A stretch of 64,000 nt of DNA, from the NCBI GenBank assembly GCA_030522415.1, contig CM060125.1, positions 30,068,667 through 30,132,666 of the forward strand. The letters are read 5' to 3'. This document shows, one piece after another, positions 58,615 to 64,000 of the stretch; position 1 is the stretch's first letter, and each line of letters starts with the position of its first letter. The DNA comes from Channallabes apus (taxonomy: Eukaryota > Chordata > Actinopteri > Siluriformes > Clariidae). A program made the translations under genes and the position numbers. The notes below the pieces were generated by a model, which did not search any database, was not told the DNA's origin, and saw only the letters and a program-made list of their open reading frames with translations.

Positions 58615-61340
58615 TCATGCAATTTTGGTGAGCTGTAGGTCTCCACCCACACGCAGGGACGTGAGAGAAGCCAGCTGGGTCACTCTGTGTGTGAAGCCAC
58701 ACAGCGGCTGACCGTCCACAAGGATCCGGAACTGCTGGTGCTCACACACAATCTCCATCTGAGAGAGAGAGGGGGGGGGGGCAAGGGAGGGAGAGGAAGA
58801 GGGAGAGGAAGGTTGGATTCTGGATTCTAATTAGTCCGAATGTGTTGAACAATTTTCTGTAACAGCAGCTCTGACAGCTTTATATGACATGAGACAAATG
58901 CTTACTTTAAAAGATTCTCCTGCAGCAAAAGGGAAGAACGAAATGATGCCTTCTGATGTTCCCCACTTCCCGCTGACTCGGGAATTGCGGACCACGGCTT
59001 TTTCCATAAACTTGATTGACATCTGCAAGCCCACGTCACCGTCGTGCTCCTCGTCACCCTCTCCTCGAGGTGGGCAGGACAACGTCACCATCATACTACA
59101 ACATGATAGAAAGATACAGCCTACTCACTATTTATGGCAACAATCTGTGAATGTTTCTAGTTTGTTCTCACATCTATATCTAAAAGTGTTTATTTCTCAG
59201 CAGGAACTTTAAATAAACTAGAATAAAATAACTGCCATCAATTCTTGTCATCCTTCTTTAGTAACAAATGAGTGCTGCATTTATTTCCCAAATAAGGTCA
59301 TAGCAACAAAGTATCACTTTTCACATCTGGCAAGAAAAATTCTTCATGGGACATGCTTTTGTTCCCACACTGGCACTCACATCATGACGGGGAACTACAG
59401 AAAGGGCGACACGGGTGTACTCATGCATAAATGGCCTTTTAGACAAACATCGCAACGACTGTGTGTGAAGTTGTGATTTCCCACAGCTGCAGTTTGTCCT
59501 GTAATGTGCTGTGGATTTGTGTGAATATGTAAGAGAAGAGAGAGAGAGAGTTTATACCTTTTTGGCTTCTTGTGAATGATCCCCATCACTACGATTCTCA
59601 TAGCAGGACGCAGACCTCCTTTAATCTGTCCAACATAACCTTCTTCCTGCACGCAGACACACGGAGGACAAATTCATTACAGACATTTTACACTAAAAAG
59701 CAACTATTATTATAATTAATAACAACAACAAAATGGAAACAAATAACTAACATGTGAAACAATTAAAAGAGCAATCATGGAAAATACGTTTTAGCACATA
59801 AACATGAAAAAGTTGTGACCTTTGCTCTAAGGGTTGCCAGATTGCAACCAGGTAACAAAAGATAACAATTTCTACAATCAACCAGCAAATTAACAGCATC
59901 CCATGCCCGTAAATGAATAATGAAATAACAGAATCAGAAAACAACAACCATGAAATTAGATGATAACGAAAAGCTAAATAACTAAAGGGAAAAAATCTAT
60001 GAAAATGCTTTTTTCCTGTGGCTGTTACCGCATTGAACAGGTGATCATGGTCTGTTAGCTAACGCATCACTGCACTATCACTTTCTGTTTATATTGCACT
60101 GCTTCGTTTTTACCACTATGCATCTTTGCACCACTGATTATTATTATCATCATTGCAATACTGTATATTCCACCCGTATCTATTCTGCATATACTTTACA
60201 AATAAGAACACATCACACATTTGGGCATGTAATCTTGAAGACATGCCAATGTTTGCATGGTTCTGTATTATACTGTACACCATTACATATTCTCATCTTT
60301 ATTACTTAATGCACTTCCTGTGTACTATAGCACATTCACTGCACAATGTTGCACATCTGTACATTACTATATCACTATATATACACCATAACTCTATTAC
60401 TAAATGCATCTTCTGTTTGTATAATCACATTGTATTTATTTATTGCAAATAGACCACTTATGCACTTCTGGTTAGATGCTACTGTAACTGCATTGCATTG
60501 ACTCTGTACATGTACTCTACATGATGACAATAAAGTTGAATCTAATCTAATCTAATATCAATGAACAAAAGAAATTATACTATTATATTATATTCTTCTT
60601 GTGTTCAGTTTTGTTATTGCTGTTGTTCTCTGGGTTCATTGTAAACGAGTGTATGTATGTGTGTGTGTGTATGTGTGTGTGTTTGGTGTGCTGAAAAAGG
60701 CCGGCATCCCATCAGGGGTGTTTTCCTCATTCCTTGTGCCCAGTGTTCCCGGGATGAAATGTGCACCACAATAAACCATGAACAATAACATCATTTGTAA
60801 TAGAATAGAAAACAAACAAAAAACTAAATTTTCCAGTTAGAATCCAATAACTGATGGACAATAATTCATATGAAGAGGAGCCAATAAATGATGAATAAAC
60901 GTTTAACAAAAGAACAATAAAGGTGAAAGCCAGGAAGGAAAATCAGAGGTCAGTGAACAATAAGGGAAAATACGATAATGATAAAAGAGGATAAGGATAA
61001 CCAGCAACGAAAAGCAAAATCTAGTAGAAGTGATTAATAGATAAACAATAAGGAATAAGCAACAACAACAAAAGAAGTGAATACACAGTCAATAATGTGG
61101 AAATAAAATCCGGCAAAGCAGCAGCTCCATCACCTGACACACACTTAGAGATAAGATCAAATAATATTGAACAAAAGCAATGCATTTCTGAGTGATCATG
61201 TGAAAGTGCAGTCGTGTGTGTGTGTGTGTGTGTGTGTGAATAAAGCAATTTCATCACTGCAAAGGGTGGAATTAACCCGAGCGCAGAAATGATGATGACT
61301 GAGACAGACTTACACTGCGCGGTGTCGGTGTGTCCGCCAT
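58615..61340 (-). CDS. lgalsl: Galectin-related protein (lgalsl-type)
   Basis: Single galectin-fold domain, cytosolic by family expectation (no signal peptide). Four minus-strand exons join in phase: 61314-61340, 59558-59646, 58906-59095, 58615-58758, encoding 149 residues (human LGALSL 172; the N-terminal tail is shorter here). Start MADTPTPRS. Matches to LGALSL are GQIKGGLRP, VMGI, and the last exon EIVCEHQQFRILVDG ... GDLQLTKIA. The canonical galectin sugar-binding signature (H.N.R, N, W..E) is mostly absent: the expected HxNxR position reads QMSIKF and the WGxEER position reads WGTSEG. VVRNS is kept. LGALSL itself is known not to bind lactose. Which fish paralogue (a or b) this is cannot be told. 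It converges on plek2. Confidence 0.85.
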
Positions 61341-61530
61341 CCTGCCTCCTGTCCAAACCTCCCGATTACAATAATAATAATCACCACACAACAACTCGAT
61401 TATTCTAATTATTATTATTAGCTTCTAAACCCCGCCTGGCCCGCCTCGCGCCTCGTAGACCGTCTCACCGGCCCGCCCGCGTTTCCATGGAGACCGTCTC
61501 CCTGGCAACGCCCCGGCTGGCTGTAGTGAC
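61341..61530 (-). promoter_or_regulatory. GC-rich promoter of the galectin-related gene, with X-box-like site
   Basis: GC and CpG rise steeply at 61430-61525, just upstream of the minus-strand start codon at 61340. The palindromic GTTTCCATGGAGAC at 61481-61494 resembles an RFX X-box, and a GGCAAC half-site follows at 61504. A divergent transcript on the plus strand cannot be excluded but I see no coding exon for one. Confidence 0.5.
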
Positions 61531-61595
61531 GATGCGCTGCAGATTCCTAAATGGGGCTGTGTGGCGCTATGTTTCATGTGTAAACAGTGCACAAC

Positions 61596-61599
<4 letters not shown>

Positions 61600-61659
<60 letters not shown>
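61600..61659. repeat. (GT)n(GA)n compound microsatellite
   Basis: GT run of about 26 bp followed by a GA run of about 34 bp. Confidence 0.95.
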
Positions 61660-61665
<6 letters not shown>

Positions 61666-61837
61666 TATTATTATTATTATTAAATCCAGACTCGATGATG
61701 TGAGAATGCAACCAAACACTCTGCCACTCATATTTTTAGATACGTTTTTAATAATTAATTGATAAAATTGGATGTTTTTTCCCTATTTTGTTAAAATAAC
61801 CTACTGTAGTATCAATATCAGCTAGTATCAGGATCTA

Positions 61838-62161
61838 TGTTGTTACTCGTCTACACTGCTTTATCCTGTAAAGGTTCCTATCCCAGGAGAGTTAAGGCAC
61901 GAGGCAGGGTACACACTGGAGGGGGTGCCAATCTGTACCCTGCCTCAGGAAACACACACACACACACACACACTCACACGTTCATTCACACACTACGGAC
62001 AATTTGGGAATGCCATTTAGCCTAATATTCACCTAATATGCATGTCTTTGAATTATGGGAGGAAACCTGGGTACCCGGAGGAAACCCACCAAGCACAGGG
62101 AGAAACTCCCGACCCTGGAGGTGCAAGAGGACAGAGTTACCAACTACACCACCGTCCCACC
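61838..62161 (-). mobile_element. tRNA-derived SINE, internally deleted (minus strand)
   Basis: Same family as 48022-48391: on the minus strand it starts with GTGGGACGGTGGTGTAGTTG and carries GGTTTCCTCCGGGTACCC. The B-box and part of the body near 62106 are missing. No clear target duplication. Confidence 0.8.
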
Positions 62162-62562
62162 TATAGCAACATCAACACCTCGAAGTATAACATTAATAAT
62201 ACAAATTCACTAGGGGTGTACTGTACTGTACTTTATTTAGTCTGCTGTTTCTGCAGGTTTCAAGTTGAGAAAATCACTGAACGATTTTTTTAGCACATGT
62301 AACAAAACAGGAAACCGGGGACACGTGGATAGATTTGTTGTGCTTCTCAGAAACCTTTAAAAAAAAATCAATTGTGAACATAAACAAAGGCTGATGAAGT
62401 TTGTGATCTTTGTTCTCAGGGTTGCCAGATTGGATTGAAAGTTAATTATTCACAAAATGTTAAGGTTGCAAATAAATGCCTTATTCAGAAAATTAAATTG
62501 TTTTCATGTAATTCTATATTTGTAATTACATATGACAATAATAGCAATCATCATTATCATGA

Positions 62563-62589
62563 TTATTATTATTATTTTTATGATTATTA

Positions 62590-62629
<40 letters not shown>

Positions 62630-62660
62630 GTAGTAGTAGTACTATTACTACTACTACTAA
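62563..62660. repeat. (ATT)n / (AGT)n trinucleotide tracts
   Basis: ATT repeats with a few ATG variants followed by short AGT and ACT runs. Confidence 0.92.
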
Positions 62661-62939
62661 ATGATATACATTATTATTACATTAAATAATAATAAACTGG
62701 ATTAATAACAAATTATAATAATCATGGAGTTTGTCTCTTATTTTTTAAAACAAACATTACTTTTTATACATTGTAAAAAATTATCCATTATATGTTTTTA
62801 CGTTTAATTCTTCTTGTCAAAATGTTGAAAAGCAGCGCATTTGTACTTTTTAAAAAAAAGTCTAAAAAAATGAAAGTACTGTAAATAGAATTGTTTTTAA
62901 AAACAAAGTAAAATCTGGCAACTTGTGAGTCACTTCCTC

Positions 62940-63040
62940 GATCAGCTGATTAGGTCACGTGATCCAGCTGTCATGGCGGCAGTAGCAGCTCGGCTGTAGA
63001 GGCGCCGACACACACAGTCACTTCAGGACAAAAACAAACC
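62940..63040 (+). promoter_or_regulatory. zfyve26: Putative zfyve26 promoter and non-coding exon 1
   Basis: GTCACGTGAT at 62954-62963 is a 9 of 10 match to the CLEAR E-box consensus (GTCACGTGAC). An 8-codon upstream reading frame (MAAVAARL, 62973-62999) follows, then a clean donor ACC|GTAAGT ending the exon at 63040. The next acceptor is at 63886. Exon start is not defined. Confidence 0.5.
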
Positions 63041-63804
63041 GTAAGTGCTGCTGTTAAAGCTTTAATCTATAAGTCACTAAAGCTCCAGGATAATAAACAT
63101 CCTCCAGACCACGAGGTCTTATCAAGAACACTTTTATAACTTAGCATGTTGTTGAGTAAACAGTTGTGTAACACTCTGACACTTTACATTACTATGAGGA
63201 CAATAGAAATCAGCTGCAGTGTTTATATTCTATAGTGAAAATTCAGGGAGATTTATGTAGAGATTTTCTTTCCCCCTGATACTTTGTAGGATAAATGCCA
63301 TGTGAGGTGTGAGAGATCTCATCTGTCATGCTTTACCACAGAGAAGTCATCCTTTATAAAGCTTTTAATCACTGGACCTGTTTAAAGTTGCTCACTTAAG
63401 TGTTGTTCATGTATTTTTACTTCTGATTTAATTACTTTATCTCTCTGATTGATCTCCCTCTTTGATCTTACCCTGAGATCTGCTCAGGTAATCAGTATTT
63501 GAAAGTTTAAAAATAGTTTATTGTGCTGCATGGCTTAAAGCCGTGATCAGTTGTACTAGATCTGTACTTTTCCATTAATCTGTAAGGCGACTCAAAGAAA
63601 CTTTGATTTACACGCTTAGTTTTCGATGTATATGGAGATTTTCTTCACTGTTCAGCTCTATTTGTCCTTTTTCTGCGCCGGAAATGAGCTTGGAACAGTG
63701 CTGCTCTCTCAGTCCATTGGTGAATAACTGAGCTTTTTAAAGAGTTAAAACTATTTCGAGAAATCAACTTTGATATCACTGGATGAGAACGGCCATGTGA
63801 AGTG

Positions 63805-63860
63805 TCATGACCTCTGTTTCATGACCTCTGTTTCATGACCTCTGTTTCATGACCTCTGTT
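63805..63860 (+). repeat. 14-bp tandem repeat, four perfect copies
   Basis: TCATGACCTCTGTT is repeated four times without a mismatch, ending 26 bp before the acceptor of the zfyve26-like exon 2. Confidence 0.97.
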
Positions 63861-63943
63861 TCGCACATGTTTTGTGTTGAATGTAGATGAGATGAGCGAT
63901 AAACCCTTTAAAAGCTGACACGCACCTGGAAGAGCGCGCCATC

Positions 63944-64000
63944 ATGCATCCGTTCGGCCGAGAGGAGCAGAGTTCTGTGCAGGACCTGTTTGTCTTTTAC
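63944..64000 (+). CDS. zfyve26: zfyve26-like (spastizin) N-terminus, partial
   Basis: The acceptor TGTAG at 63882-63886 opens an exon that carries a short upstream frame (MSDKPFKS) and then the frame MHPFGREEQSSVQDLFVFY, which runs off the right edge. It resembles the vertebrate ZFYVE26 start (MNHPFGKEE...). ZFYVE26 is a FYVE-finger endosomal/lysosomal protein that works with SPG11 and AP-5. Only 19 residues are visible, so identity rests on this short match plus synteny: human ZFYVE26 lies close to PLEK2 on 14q24. The CLEAR-type E-box upstream fits a lysosomal gene. Everything beyond residue 19 is outside the window. Confidence 0.7.
   Translation, partial: MHPFGREEQSSVQDLFVFY

Overview
This is a vertebrate, almost certainly teleost, genomic window. 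Evidence: multi-exon genes with GT-AG introns, very many (GT)n/(CA)n, (CT)n and (TA)n microsatellites, tRNA-derived fish-type SINEs, and several short non-autonomous hAT- and Tigger-like elements. The repeat content looks like a catfish or other otophysan fish, but I cannot prove the species. There are no bacterial features.

Five genes can be reconstructed exon by exon with consistent reading phase, plus the first exons of a sixth. (1) trip11 (+), exons from 2798 to 16519: GMAP-210, the golgin that tethers vesicles at the cis-Golgi; its N-terminal exons lie to the left of the window. (2) fbln5 (+), 20923-30827: fibulin-5, a secreted elastic-fibre protein, complete. (3) tc2n (+), 32020-40837: tandem C2-domain nuclear protein, complete. 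(4) plek2 (+), 52109-55901: pleckstrin-2 (PH-DEP-PH), complete. (5) A galectin-related gene of the lgalsl type (-), 61340 down to 58615, complete. (6) The 5' end of a gene (+) whose first 19 residues at 63944-64000 resemble zfyve26 (spastizin), running off the right edge.

Layout: trip11, fbln5 and tc2n are packed in the same order and orientation as human TRIP11-FBLN5-TC2N (14q32). The 11.3 kb between tc2n and plek2 holds no gene I can support. It contains an L2/SINE-like tail, a Tigger-like element, a hAT element, a four-unit degenerate tandem duplication carrying a SINE, and a 1 kb, 21-bp-unit minisatellite inside a hAT-like element. plek2, the galectin-related gene and zfyve26 follow; PLEK2 and ZFYVE26 are neighbours on human 14q24, so the window joins two human 14q segments.

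These genes do not form a pathway or operon-like system; they are linked by ancestral synteny. I found no previously undescribed biological system. The observations most worth checking are a GC-AG intron in trip11, UG-repeat splice sites in plek2, a 37-bp-arm near-perfect palindrome downstream of plek2, loss of sugar-binding residues in the galectin-related protein, a CLEAR-type E-box at the putative zfyve26 promoter, and a SINE insertion whose empty site survives in a neighbouring tandem copy.
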